This document shows, piece after piece, positions 12,792-21,177 of a stretch of DNA of 64,000 nucleotides (positions are counted from its first letter, which is position 1; each line of letters opens with the position of its first letter). The stretch covers positions 76,533 through 140,532 of the forward strand of contig DAISGD010000002.1 of assembly GCA_036823295.1 (NCBI GenBank). The letters run 5' to 3'. Origin of the DNA: UBA4742 sp002403895 (GTDB taxonomy: Bacteria > Actinomycetota > Acidimicrobiia > Acidimicrobiales > Acidimicrobilacustridaceae). Position numbers and translations under genes: made by a program. A model generated the notes under the pieces. That model did no database searches. It saw only the letters and a list, made by a program, of their open reading frames with translations, and was not told where the DNA came from.

Positions 12792-14786
12792 TCAGGGAGC
12801 CTCGCGGGAATCGTCTTCGTCGCGTTGGATGATCCGGAACACGTGCGCTGGTTGGTGCGCCGGGTCCAACTCGATGAACGCCTGCCCACCCTTCCACGCA
12901 AAGGCGTGGCCGCCCAACACGTCCTCCACCTCGAACGGGCGACCCGGGTCGAGCCCCAGCACTGCGGGGTCGAACGAGACGGTGCCGCGCTGCACCCCGA
13001 GCGGATCGAGATTGACCACCACCAACATCGTGGCCGCGCCGGGAAGCGCCGAATCGACCGACGGGCCGGTGTGCGCCGTCTTGGAAAAGCACAGGAGCGC
13101 TTCGTTGTCGCTGCCGTGGAAGCGCAATGTCCGCAAGGTGTGCAGGGCCAATTGCTGGCGACGGATGCGGTTGAGGTCACCCATGAGGGGCCGCAGGGTG
13201 CGGGCGCTGGTCAGGTCCCACTGGCGGACCTCATACTTCTCCGACGCGCCGAACTCCTCCTTGCCGTTGCCGGCGGGCACGTTGTCCCCCGCCTCGAAGC
13301 CGGGGCCGTACACGCCGTAGCTGGGCGAGAGGGTGGCAGCCAGAGCGAGCCGCACGGCAAAGGCCTCGAGCGGGGCGTGCTGGAGGTGCAACGGCAGGAT
13401 GTCGGGGGTAGTGGGCCAGGCGTTGGGCCGGAACTCATCGACCCATGGCGGCGACGCCAGTTCGGTGAAGTACTCGACCAGTTCGTGGGCCGAGGTCCGC
13501 CACGTGAAGTACGTGTACCCCTGGGTGAACCCAACCTGGCCCAGCCGGCGCATCACCATCGGGCGGGTGAAGGCCTCGGCCAGGAAGATCGTGCCCGGGT
13601 GAAGGGCTCGCACCTCGGCGATGAGCCAGTGCCAGAACGCGAACGGCTTGGTGTGGGGGTTGTCCACCCGGAACACCCCGACGCCGTGATCACACCAGAA
13701 CAACGTCACCGCCAGCAGTTCGTCCCACAGGGCGCGCCAGGCCGGCGTGTCGAAGTCGAGTGGATAGATGTCCTGGTAGACCTTGGGCGGATTCTCGGCG
13801 TACTGGATGGTGCCGTCGGGGCGGTGGCGGAACCATTCCGGGTGCTCGGTGACCCACGGATGGTCAGGCGAGCACTGGAAGGCCAGGTCGAGGGCGAGGG
13901 CGATGTCCACCTCCTTCGCGGCGCGGGCCAGCGCGGCCACGTCGGCCACCGTGCCCAAGTCGGGATGCACCGCGGTGTGGCCCCCTTCGGGTCCGCCGAT
14001 GGCCCATGGGCTGCCGGGGTCGCCGGGACCCGCCGCGGTGACGTTGTCACGGCCCTTGCGATGAGACCGACCGATGGGGTGCACAGGGGGCAGGTACAAC
14101 ACGTCGATGCCGAGGTCAGCGAACTCGTCGAGGCGACGGCCCACGGCGGCCAGCGTGCCCACCGAGCGGGGAAACAGCTCGTACCAGGTGGAGAAAAGAG
14201 CCCGCTCGGGCTCCACCTCCACCTCGATCGGATCCGACACGGTGGCGTCGCCGGCCCGCAGAGCGCGACGAGTGATGGCCTCGAGCTCGGCGCCGAGCTC
14301 GTCGTCGGCGATGACCGAGTCGTCCCCGGCCCGCAGGGCGGCCGCCGCCACCGCCAATGAGTTCGCTACCCGCTTCGGCCCGGCCTCGGCCAGCTCGTCG
14401 AGCAGGGCCGCCCCGGCCAGGAGCTCGGAGGTGAGGTCCAGGCCGGCGTCGCGTTTTCGGTGGGTGCCATCGCGCCAGGTGGCCACCCGGTCGATCCAGG
14501 CCCGCACCCGGTAGCGGTGCATCCCGACCGCCTCAGGCACGAAGCGGCCCTGCCACCGGTCGAGACCGGGATTCCCCGACGTCATGGGTTCCTCGGTCCA
14601 CCCCTGGGCTCCCGGCGGGCGGTGCGCGACGACTACGGCCAGGTGGTCATGGCCGTCGGCGAACACCGTGGCTTCCACGTCGACGGGCTCTCCCACCACC
14701 CGCTTCACGGGGAAGCGGCCCCCGGCCACCTGAGGCGCGAGGTCGTCGATCACGATCCGGCTCGGGGCCGGCGCCAGCCGGGTCAC
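12792..14786 (-). CDS. glgE: Alpha-1,4-glucan:maltose-1-phosphate maltosyltransferase
   Basis: A 664-residue GH13 family enzyme that adds maltosyl units from alpha-maltose-1-phosphate to glucan ends. The signature FRVDNPHTKPFAFWHWLI holds the nucleophile (Asp375), and FLAEAFTRP holds the acid/base (Glu404); this 29-residue interval and the NPHTKP string distinguish GlgE from other GH13 enzymes. The N-terminal domain (residues 1-120) and helical insert fit the family. GTG 14786 is the start, preceded by GAAAGAGAGG. It heads the four-gene operon, so the product of the treS/mak gene directly feeds it. This is the trehalose-to-glucan (GlgE) pathway known from mycobacteria and streptomycetes. Confidence 0.96.
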   Translation of the reverse strand: MTRLAPAPSRIVIDDLAPQVAGGRFPVKRVVGEPVDVEATVFADGHDHLAVVVAHRPPGAQGWTEEPMTSGNPGLDRWQGRFVPEAVGMHRYRVRAWIDRVATWRDGTHRKRDAGLDLTSELLAGAALLDELAEAGPKRVANSLAVAAAALRAGDDSVIADDELGAELEAITRRALRAGDATVSDPIEVEVEPERALFSTWYELFPRSVGTLAAVGRRLDEFADLGIDVLYLPPVHPIGRSHRKGRDNVTAAGPGDPGSPWAIGGPEGGHTAVHPDLGTVADVAALARAAKEVDIALALDLAFQCSPDHPWVTEHPEWFRHRPDGTIQYAENPPKVYQDIYPLDFDTPAWRALWDELLAVTLFWCDHGVGVFRVDNPHTKPFAFWHWLIAEVRALHPGTIFLAEAFTRPMVMRRLGQVGFTQGYTYFTWRTSAHELVEYFTELASPPWVDEFRPNAWPTTPDILPLHLQHAPLEAFAVRLALAATLSPSYGVYGPGFEAGDNVPAGNGKEEFGASEKYEVRQWDLTSARTLRPLMGDLNRIRRQQLALHTLRTLRFHGSDNEALLCFSKTAHTGPSVDSALPGAATMLVVVNLDPLGVQRGTVSFDPAVLGLDPGRPFEVEDVLGGHAFAWKGGQAFIELDPAHQPAHVFRIIQRDEDDSREAP

Positions 14787-14935
14787 CCTCTCTTTCTACT
14801 CGCACCACCGTGCCCCCCGGTCCAGAAAGGGCAACAGATCTCGAGGGAACCGCTCAACCACTGCGCCAATCGGCGTAGGCAACGGCGATACATGTAGGTC
14901 TATCGACCCATTGGCGGCGGCGCTTGACCGGCCCG

Positions 14936-15574
14936 TCACACCATCGACAGGACGAGCCCGATCTGGCCCAGGTGATAGGTCACGATCACCGCGATCCGAC
15001 CCCAGGGATACGTCTTGACGAACTTGTTCCAGGCGATGAGCGCGTCGGAGCAGTAGAAGAGCGACGCGCCCACGATGGCGAACGGGTTCCGGGTGCCGAT
15101 GGCGCTGGCCACCATCAACGAGATGACCCCGATGTACACCCCGACAGGCACGATCAGCTCCGCCTCGTCGCTATCGGCCACCGCCCGCAGGATGCGCCGC
15201 CCCAAGACCACGACGGCCACTCCCACCACGATGAGGCCGATGACGAAGGCCTCGACCGAGACCCCCTGGCACCACAGGCCGACCACGTACGCCAGGTGGC
15301 CGACCAGGAACGCGCCCAGGCCGAACACGAACCATCGCTCATTGGGGAGCATCAGGAAGACATCACCGATGAGTGAGAAGACCAACGCGGCCACGAAGGC
15401 CACCAGGACGGCATTGCTGGACACATCGAGGCGCAGCGCGGCGGCGATGAGCAGCACCATGGTGAGGGGCTTGCACAGGTACTCGCCGGCGCGCCGGCCG
15501 GTGGCCACCGCCAACCAATCGCCGGCCGCCACCACCAAGGTGAGCGCCAATAGGAGGAAGGCCTGGCTGGTCAC
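14936..15574 (-). CDS. YhhN/TMEM86-family membrane protein (lysoplasmalogenase-like)
   Basis: A 212-residue protein made almost entirely of about eight transmembrane helices. The stretch LIGDVFLMLPNERWFVFGLGAFLVGHLAYV (with the acidic GDVFLM and FLxGHxxY elements) and the late YCSDALIAWNKFV element match the YhhN family, whose animal member TMEM86 cleaves the vinyl-ether bond of lysoplasmalogens. Function in actinobacteria is unproven. The GTG start at 15574 overlaps the stop of the small upstream gene as GTGA, so the two are probably translated in a coupled way, at the end of a string that begins with the ferredoxin gene at 17184. Confidence 0.8.
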   Translation of the reverse strand: MTSQAFLLLALTLVVAAGDWLAVATGRRAGEYLCKPLTMVLLIAAALRLDVSSNAVLVAFVAALVFSLIGDVFLMLPNERWFVFGLGAFLVGHLAYVVGLWCQGVSVEAFVIGLIVVGVAVVVLGRRILRAVADSDEAELIVPVGVYIGVISLMVASAIGTRNPFAIVGASLFYCSDALIAWNKFVKTYPWGRIAVIVTYHLGQIGLVLSMV

Positions 15575-15741
15575 CGGGCCATTCTCCCGCGCTCGGCGAT
15601 CCAGCCGCGGACCACGGCGATGAGCACCGCTCCATGGAGCAGGTTTCCCCCACGCATGGTCCGCCGGGTCACGGATCCGATCACGGTGCCATCGTCGGCC
15701 AGATGATCGACCAGTTCGTCCGCCGGGCTCAGGTCGCTCAT
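15571..15741 (-). pseudogene. Stump of a Nudix hydrolase (56 codons), coupled at both ends
   Basis: The frame encodes 56 residues. Its first 40 (ELVDHLADDGTVIGSVTRRTMR then NLLHGAVLIAVV) match the N-terminus of YfcD-type Nudix hydrolases (ELVD..DE.G..IG...R..MR..NLLHRAV), but it stops before any Nudix box. It begins with an ATGA overlap on the flavoprotein gene stop and ends in a GTGA overlap with the YhhN gene, so it is neatly spliced into the operon. Either it is a 3'-deleted remnant that survives because it keeps translation coupled, or a short protein in its own right. The family relation is by eye and moderate in strength. Confidence 0.55.
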
Positions 15742-16946
15742 GCCAGCTTCCGGGCTCGCGCCAGGCCTTCGGCCCACTCGGTCGGCTCGGTCAGCAGCGA
15801 GCGCAGTTGCATGACGTGGCGAGGTCGGTTCATGCCGAGCACGCCGACGACGCGACCAGCCCGCCCGTACAGGGCCACGAAGCGTCGTTCGTCGGTGGTA
15901 CCGATGACGACCTCGACGTCGTCGCCCGCGCCGGACCGACCGGCCAGCTGGATCTTGACGTCGTACTGATCGCTCCAAAACCACGGCACCGGATCGAAGG
16001 TCACCGGCTCGGTCTCGTCGTGATCAGCCAGCAGCCGGCGGGCCGCCGCTTCGCCCATCTGGATGGCGGTCTCCCAGTGTTCGACGCGCAGCAGTTCGCC
16101 GTAGCGCGCGCTCGGCCAGCGGGCGATGTCGCCGGCGGCCACCACCCCGGGGGCAGCGGCCAGCGTCTCATCGGTGACGATGCCGTTGTCCACGTTGAGC
16201 CCTGAACCCTCGACCCACCCCGTGTTGGGGGACACGCCGATGCCGACCAGCACGACCGACGCCTCGATCCGCGATCCATCGCTGAGCCGCACCGCCGCCA
16301 CCCGGTCGGTGCCTTCCAGTCCGTCCACGCCGACGCCCAGGCGCAGGTCGACGCCGTGGTCACGGTGCAGCCCGGCCATGACCATGCCCATCTCGGAGCC
16401 CAGCGCCCGCTCCAGTGGGGCGGCGGCCGCCTCGAGCAGGGTCACCTCGATTCCTCGACCCCGGCACACCGCCGCCACCTCGGCTCCGATGAAGCCGGCA
16501 CCGATCACCACCACCCGCTCGGGCTGTTCGTCAAGCTGTTCCCGCAAGACCAGGCAATCGTCCAGCGTGCGCAGCACATGCACCCCCTCGAGCATCGGCG
16601 CCCCCGGCAGCCATCGGGCCGCGGCGCCGGTGGCGATCACCAGGCCGTCGTAGCCGATGCGTTCGCCGCCATCGAGGCGTACGAAACGGTCGATGCGATC
16701 GAGCCCCATGGCCCGACGTCCCAGCCGGTAGTCGATGCCGAGGTCCTCGCGCGCCGCCGGCAGGATGATGCGATCGACGTCCCACACCCCGGCGAGCACC
16801 TGCTTCGACAGCGGCGGTCGGTCATAGGGCGTGTTGGGGTCGGCGTCGATGACGGTGATGGTGCCGTCGAAACCGTCGCGTCGCAGCGTGTGCGCTGCGT
16901 TCATCCCCGCCAGGGACGCCCCGACGATGACCACCGAGCCGATCAT
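15738..16946 (-). CDS. FAD-dependent ferredoxin reductase (rhodocoxin/putidaredoxin reductase type)
   Basis: This 402-residue flavoprotein has the FAD-binding fingerprint at the N-terminus (VVIVGASLAGMNAAHTLR), the NAD(P)H fingerprint VVVIGAGFIGAEVAAV near residues 145-160, and the VVAAGDIARWPS block that closes the FAD site. A C-terminal domain of about 80 residues follows, as in class I oxygenase-coupled reductases. It should pass electrons from NAD(P)H to a small ferredoxin; the ferredoxin gene lies 43 bases upstream on the same strand, a natural partner. Terminal acceptors could be a cytochrome P450 or the Rieske oxygenase at 22653, neither of which is adjacent. ATG 16946 is well placed. 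Confidence 0.88.
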   Translation of the reverse strand: MIGSVVIVGASLAGMNAAHTLRRDGFDGTITVIDADPNTPYDRPPLSKQVLAGVWDVDRIILPAAREDLGIDYRLGRRAMGLDRIDRFVRLDGGERIGYDGLVIATGAAARWLPGAPMLEGVHVLRTLDDCLVLREQLDEQPERVVVIGAGFIGAEVAAVCRGRGIEVTLLEAAAAPLERALGSEMGMVMAGLHRDHGVDLRLGVGVDGLEGTDRVAAVRLSDGSRIEASVVLVGIGVSPNTGWVEGSGLNVDNGIVTDETLAAAPGVVAAGDIARWPSARYGELLRVEHWETAIQMGEAAARRLLADHDETEPVTFDPVPWFWSDQYDVKIQLAGRSGAGDDVEVVIGTTDERRFVALYGRAGRVVGVLGMNRPRHVMQLRSLLTEPTEWAEGLARARKLA

Positions 16947-16989
16947 GGGTGCTTCCTTCTCGCTCCCGCCGAGCGACCCGGCGGGCGGG

Positions 16990-17184
16990 TCACTCCTCCG
17001 CGATGGAGATCGCCTGCTTGGGGCAGCGCTGCACCGCCTCTTCGAGCTTGGCCCGCAGTTCCTCGGGCGGCGTCTCGTTGAGGATGTACAGGAAGTCGTC
17101 GTCCCGGACCTCGAAGATCTCCGGCGCGATGCCCATGCAGATCGCGTTGCTCTCGCACAGATCGAAATCGACGACCACTCGCAT
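16990..17184 (-). CDS. Small [3Fe-4S]-type ferredoxin
   Basis: The 64-residue protein shows Cys10 and Cys16 (CESNAICMGIAPEIF) and a distal Cys54 in CPKQAI. That is C-x5-C...C-P, with the middle cysteine of a 4Fe-4S site replaced, the pattern of [3Fe-4S] ferredoxins that serve actinobacterial P450s and related oxygenases. I chose ATG 17184 over an in-frame ATG 12 codons upstream because AGAGGGG lies just before it and the family starts at M-R-V. It is transcribed with the reductase gene downstream and diverges from the CaiB-type gene across a 90-base gap holding a perfect palindrome. Confidence 0.88.
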   Translation of the reverse strand: MRVVVDFDLCESNAICMGIAPEIFEVRDDDFLYILNETPPEELRAKLEEAVQRCPKQAISIAEE

Positions 17185-17255
17185 TCCGTGCCCCTCTCGT
17201 GATGGCGTGAAGCTCATCATGCCTCAATGCGCCACCACGCCACGCTTGCGGTGAA

Positions 17256-17274
17256 ATCTGATGGGGTATCAGAT
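17256..17274. promoter_or_regulatory. Candidate operator ATCTGAT-GGGGT-ATCAGAT
   Basis: Perfect 7-base inverted repeats with a 5-base spacer abut the ATG at 17275 and lie about 70 bases upstream of the ferredoxin start on the other strand. The position between divergent genes and the A/T-rich arms suggest a TetR- or GntR-type operator serving both. The spacing implies a leaderless or near-leaderless CaiB transcript. The binding protein is not identifiable here. Confidence 0.55.
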
Positions 17275-18528
17275 ATGGCGATGACGACCGACTCGGCCGA
17301 CCGGCCGCGCCCACCCCTCGCCGGTGTTCGCATCCTCGAGGCCTCGATCCTGGGACCTGGCGCCATCAGCACCTCGTTGGCCGACCTCGGCGCCGACGTG
17401 ATCAAGGTCGAGTCCCCCTCCGGCGACTACATCCGCCAGATGACCTGGCCGATCGTCGAGGGCGTGTCGCTCATGCACCTGCACATCAGCCGGGGCAAGC
17501 GCAGCATCGTGCTCGACCTGAAATCCCCCGAGGGCGTCGCCACCTTCCTGGAGCTGGCGCGCCACGCCGATGCGGTGATCGAGGCCATGCGCCCCGGCGC
17601 CCTGGAACGGTGCGGCCTCGGCTTCGACGTGCTGCGCGACCTCAACCCCCGCATCGTGTTCTGCTCGATCTCCGGCTACGGCATGACCGGGCCCTACCGC
17701 AACCTGCCTAGCCACGGCATCGCCTACGACACCTGGGCCGGACTGGTGCCGCCCGCCTATGACGGCGACGGTCATCCCTACATCCCGGAGCACCCGTCGA
17801 TGGGCATCCACGCCGGACCGCTGTACGGCGCGCTCGGGGTGCTGGCCGGCATCATCCGCGCCCGGGAGACCGGGGAGGGGTGCCGCCTCGAGATCGCCCA
17901 GAGCGACGCCGCCGCCGCCATGGACTGGTTACGCAGCGAGACCTACAAGGCCTACGAGCGGCCCGAGGACATCGTCACTGGCAACAAGAGCGACCACTAC
18001 GAGCGGCGTGCCCCGGGAACGGCCGGTATGCAGGGCGGGGTCCGCTACCAGATGTACGAATCGGCCGACGGCCACGTGCTGTTCATGGCCAGCGAGCGCG
18101 AGTTCTGGAAGAACTTCTGCACCGGCATCGGCCGCCCCGAACTGTTCGAGGCGCACCCCGGCAGCCAGTACGCCGACCACGCACGCGGCGACACCGAGCT
18201 GCGCGACGAGCTGGCGGCGATCTTCAAGACCCGCACCACGGCCGAGTGGGTAGCGTTCGCCGAGGAAAACAACACCACCATCGCACCGGTCAACACCCCC
18301 AAGACGATCGCCGATGATCCCCAGTTCCAGGACCGGATGCCGTGGCTGCCGGCATCGGAGCACGGCATCGACATGTTGCCCAGCCCCATCAAATTCCTGG
18401 ACGAAGAGCTGCCGGCTCCGGCCGTCGCCCCCACTCTCGGTCGCGACAACGACGATGTCCTACGCGACGTCCTCGGCTGGGACGAAGCCCGCATCGCCGA
18501 GCTCCGAGCAACCGGCGCCCTCGGCTAA
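17275..18528 (+). CDS. CaiB/BaiF-family (family III) acyl-CoA transferase
   Basis: This 417-residue protein follows the family III CoA-transferase plan: PLAGVRILEASILGPGAISTSLADLGADVIKVESP at the N-terminus, then ISRGKRSIVLDL, and the catalytic Asp (Asp152) in GIAYDTWAGL; SISGYGMTGPY precedes it. Such enzymes transfer CoA between carboxylic acids, and close relatives racemise 2-methylacyl-CoA, a step needed for branched or sterol side chains. The start at 17275 follows a palindrome directly; a second ATG two codons later is possible. Neighbours (ferredoxin and reductase) hint at an oxygenase-linked lipid or terpene pathway. Substrate unknown. Confidence 0.85.
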   Translation: MAMTTDSADRPRPPLAGVRILEASILGPGAISTSLADLGADVIKVESPSGDYIRQMTWPIVEGVSLMHLHISRGKRSIVLDLKSPEGVATFLELARHADAVIEAMRPGALERCGLGFDVLRDLNPRIVFCSISGYGMTGPYRNLPSHGIAYDTWAGLVPPAYDGDGHPYIPEHPSMGIHAGPLYGALGVLAGIIRARETGEGCRLEIAQSDAAAAMDWLRSETYKAYERPEDIVTGNKSDHYERRAPGTAGMQGGVRYQMYESADGHVLFMASEREFWKNFCTGIGRPELFEAHPGSQYADHARGDTELRDELAAIFKTRTTAEWVAFAEENNTTIAPVNTPKTIADDPQFQDRMPWLPASEHGIDMLPSPIKFLDEELPAPAVAPTLGRDNDDVLRDVLGWDEARIAELRATGALG

Positions 18529-18665
18529 CACTCGGCTCCCTCCCCCGATTTGGCGTCGATTGTTCCCGCGGTGCGGGCAGAATCCGGTGGGAAGAGCGGG
18601 AGGGGGCGGCGAGGAGTGGACCGCAGATCTGCTCCTTCAAGAGTGACGGCTCTAACGTTGCGGGA

Positions 18666-19490
18666 ATGAGCGCGTTCGCCGGCCGCCATGCGGTGATCAC
18701 GGGAGGATCCAGCGGCATCGGCCTCGCCACGGCCCACGCGCTCGGCCGGCGCGGCTGTCGGGTCACCATCGTGGCCCGCCGACCGGAACTCCTCGACGCG
18801 GCCGTGGCGGAACTCACCGGCGCCGGCATCGATGCCGTCTCCTACCCGCTCGACGTAGCCGACCACGAAGCCGTCAGGGTCACCTTTGCCACCATCGCCG
18901 CCGAGCGCGGCCCCATCGACATCCTCATCTGCAGCGCCGGGGTGGCCCGACCCGGCTACTTCATCGAGCTCGACGACGACGTCTTCCGGGAGATGATGGA
19001 GATCGACTACTTCGGCACTCTCTGGCCCATCAGGGCGGTGACGCCGGGAATGGTCGAACGAGGTCAGGGTTCCATCGTCGCCATCTCATCGGACGCTGGC
19101 CTGGTCGGGGTGTTCGGCTACACGGCCTACGGCGCCGCCAAATTCGCCGTGCGAGGCCTGCTCGAGGCGTTGCGGGCTGAGCTGGTGCCTCACGGCGTCC
19201 ATGTCGGGTGCTGCTACCCGCCCGACGTCGACACCCCCCAACTCGCCGGGGAGGACCAGTACAAGCCGGACGAGACCCGGGCCATCAGCGGGTCCTTCAA
19301 GCCGATCCAGGCCGAGCAGGTCGCCCGCTGCATCGTCAAGGGCATCGAGCATCGCCGTTTCGCCCTCATGCCCGACACCGGGAGCCGGATGCTCCTCGTG
19401 CTCTCCGGCGCGGCGCCTGGGCTGGTGAACCGGGTCATGGACCGCTCAGCGCGCAAGGCTCGAAAGAGCCGGGGTGCGCGAACGACGTGA
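18666..19490 (+). CDS. Short-chain dehydrogenase resembling 3-ketodihydrosphingosine reductase
   Basis: A 274-residue classical SDR with ITGGSSGIG for NAD(P) binding (residues 11-19), Ser142 and the YxxxK pair Tyr155/Lys159 (GYTAYGAAKFAVRG). Downstream, CCYPPDVDTPQL, then KPDETRAISGS, strongly recalls eukaryotic KDSR (YPPDTDTP...KPEETK), which reduces 3-ketosphinganine. A lipid-reducing role is therefore likely, but no serine palmitoyltransferase is nearby, so sphingolipid synthesis is not shown. A basic tail (RKARKSRGARTT) closes the protein. Its stop overlaps the GTG of the next gene as GTGA, so the SDR and the flippase-like membrane protein are probably co-translated. Confidence 0.82.
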   Translation: MSAFAGRHAVITGGSSGIGLATAHALGRRGCRVTIVARRPELLDAAVAELTGAGIDAVSYPLDVADHEAVRVTFATIAAERGPIDILICSAGVARPGYFIELDDDVFREMMEIDYFGTLWPIRAVTPGMVERGQGSIVAISSDAGLVGVFGYTAYGAAKFAVRGLLEALRAELVPHGVHVGCCYPPDVDTPQLAGEDQYKPDETRAISGSFKPIQAEQVARCIVKGIEHRRFALMPDTGSRMLLVLSGAAPGLVNRVMDRSARKARKSRGARTT

Positions 19491-20596
19491 GCCCGATCCC
19501 CGACCAGATCCCCGAGCCGACGATCAGCGTCCCCTCCGGCGACCCGACCTCCACCGGCCCCAACCGGTGGAAGGTCGTGTGGCGGATCCTGTTCCTGCTC
19601 GTCAGCGTGATCACCCTCTACGGACTTTTGCCGCAGCTACTGGACCTGTTCGGGGAGATCCCCAAGCTGCGAGAGCTCAACCCGATCTGGTTCGTCGCCA
19701 CCGTGACGCTCGAGTGCGGCAGCTTCGTGTGTCAATGGCGGCTGACCCGCACCGCCCTCCCTCAGGTGTCGTGGTTCGTGGCCGGCACCGCCCAACTGGC
19801 GTCGAACGCGGTGGCCAAGACGGTGCCCGGCGGTGCCGCCGTCGGGGCCGCCACCGGCTACCGGATGCTGTCGGTCTCCGGGGTGAACCGGGGCAATGTC
19901 GGCGCCGGGTTGGCCGCCACCTCGATCATCTCCAACGGCGTGCTCCTGGCCATGCCCTTGGTGGCCATCCTCGGCTCGATCGTGAGCGCCCCGGTGCCCA
20001 GCGGCCTCGCCGTCGTGGCCTGGGGTGGTGCCCTGTTGTTCCTGGCCCTGTTCGCCACCGCGTTCGTGCTCGTCCGCTTCGACCGGCCCCTGCATGCCCT
20101 GGGCCGACTCGTCGAGCGGCTCGGCGGATGGACCAACGCCAAGCTCCACCGCACGGGGGGACCCAAGGCCGCCGAGCTCATCCACCAGCGCGACGTGATG
20201 ATCGATGCGCTCGGGTCCCGCTGGGAGGTAGCCCTGGCTGCCGCCGTCGGCAACTGGGGCCTCGACTACCTGGCCCTGGTGGCCTGTCTGTACGCCGTCG
20301 GCGCCACCCCCCGCCTGAGCCTGATCCTGCTCGCCTACGGCGCCGCCGCGGTGCTGTCCATGATCCCCATCACCCCGGGTGGGCTCGGCTTCGTCGAGGC
20401 CGGACTCACCGCCGCCCTCATCGCCGCGGGGGTGAACGGGGACTCCGCGGTGCTCGCCACCCTGGCCTACCGCTTGGTGTCGTACTGGCTCCCGATCCCG
20501 GCCGGCCTGGTGGCCACCATCTTGTTCCGCCGCCGCTACGGCCGGGTCGACAGCCAACCCGAAGGGGCCGCCCCCGGCGCCCCCGCCGGGGTCTAG
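19487..20596 (+). CDS. UPF0104/LPG-synthase-TM-like membrane protein
   Basis: About eight transmembrane helices in 369 residues. The blocks NAVAKTVPGGAAVGAATGYRML and SMIPITPGGLGFVEAGLTAAL are the two hallmarks of the lysylphosphatidylglycerol-synthase transmembrane region (UPF0104, AglD-like) family, whose members are suggested to move or modify lipids. No aminoacyltransferase domain is attached. The start is GTG 19487, overlapping the SDR stop (GTGA), which ties it to a lipid-modifying enzyme. A second family member lies at 23779-25179, coupled to a PI-PLC-like lipoprotein. Function not assigned. Confidence 0.78.
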   Translation: MSPIPDQIPEPTISVPSGDPTSTGPNRWKVVWRILFLLVSVITLYGLLPQLLDLFGEIPKLRELNPIWFVATVTLECGSFVCQWRLTRTALPQVSWFVAGTAQLASNAVAKTVPGGAAVGAATGYRMLSVSGVNRGNVGAGLAATSIISNGVLLAMPLVAILGSIVSAPVPSGLAVVAWGGALLFLALFATAFVLVRFDRPLHALGRLVERLGGWTNAKLHRTGGPKAAELIHQRDVMIDALGSRWEVALAAAVGNWGLDYLALVACLYAVGATPRLSLILLAYGAAAVLSMIPITPGGLGFVEAGLTAALIAAGVNGDSAVLATLAYRLVSYWLPIPAGLVATILFRRRYGRVDSQPEGAAPGAPAGV

Positions 20597-20625
20597 GACC
20601 CGCGCACCCGCGTCGTCGTCCGATC

Positions 20626-20670
20626 GGGATCGTGCCACTGACTACCCCCCCGGTGGCAAACGGCACAACC
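20626..20670. repeat. Hairpin-forming intergenic repeat, copy 1
   Basis: This 45-base segment begins GGGATCGTGCCAC and ends with GGCAC; GTGCC and GGCAC can pair, with ACC/GGT inside. A segment of equal length at 34996-35040 matches it at 33 of 45 positions, including the first 13. Both sit 29-34 bases after the stop of a plus-strand gene. The rest of the gap up to 20810 holds nothing I recognise. Confidence 0.4.
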
Positions 20671-20810
20671 CCACGGGAGATCGCCCTTCGGCGTGCCCGA
20701 TGGCACACCAATGTCGGGACTAGCTCGACCGTCGCGCTGGTTGAGCCACGCAACGCCAACGTCATCAGACGCTGGCCGACCACGTCGCATCCGAAGCCGG
20801 AGGGAAACCC

Positions 20811-21020
20811 ATGCGTGACGTTCTCGAAATCGACGCTGAACTGGTCGAGCAGGCCCACAGGCTGCGTCAGCGGGCCCAGAGCCTTCGCAGCCAGGCCACC
20901 TCATTGCCCGACGTCCTCGGGTCCGCCTATCGCCGCCGGGCCAGCGAGCTCGAGTTCGAGTCGTGGGTCTCCGAGCTGCAAGCCGGCCTCCCCTACGACC
21001 AGGTCCATTCCGGGGCCTGA
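20811..21020 (+). CDS. Small hypothetical helical protein
   Basis: Sixty-nine residues, mostly charged and amphipathic (LVEQAHRLRQRAQSLRSQATSLPDVL), suggesting one long helix or a coiled coil, followed by FESWVSELQAGLPYDQV. No signal peptide or known domain is seen. CGGAGGG lies 5-8 bases before the ATG, which supports real translation, and a rho-independent terminator follows at 21103. It stands alone between the membrane-protein operon and a degraded PAS gene. No function can be proposed. Confidence 0.55.
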   Translation: MRDVLEIDAELVEQAHRLRQRAQSLRSQATSLPDVLGSAYRRRASELEFESWVSELQAGLPYDQVHSGA

Positions 21021-21102
21021 GCGTCAACCGATCGCACTGGTGCCTTCCCCCCGGGTGCCGGTGCCCCGCAGGGCCCTCGGCTTCCTGCCCGGCTCCCTGC
21101 CC

Positions 21103-21145
21103 CGACACCCGCCTCGTCATTGCGACCGGCGGGTGTCGCCGTTTT
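21103..21145 (+). terminator. Rho-independent terminator
   Basis: Perfect 11-base arms CGACACCCGCC and GGCGGGTGTCG (21103-21113 and 21128-21138) with a 14-base loop are followed by GTTTTC. It closes the small gene ending at 21020 and insulates it from the next start at 21178. Confidence 0.7.
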
Positions 21146-21177
21146 CGGCCCGCCCGCTGCGGTAGGTTTCGCGCACC

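Noticed and set aside
17256..17274. Palindrome as a terminator
   Set aside because: It lies directly upstream of a start codon and between divergent genes, with no T-run; an operator fits better.
20990..21012. Shared peptide PYDQVHSG in the small protein at 20811 and the DUF35 protein at 32247
   Set aside because: No similarity extends beyond these eight residues; most likely coincidence.
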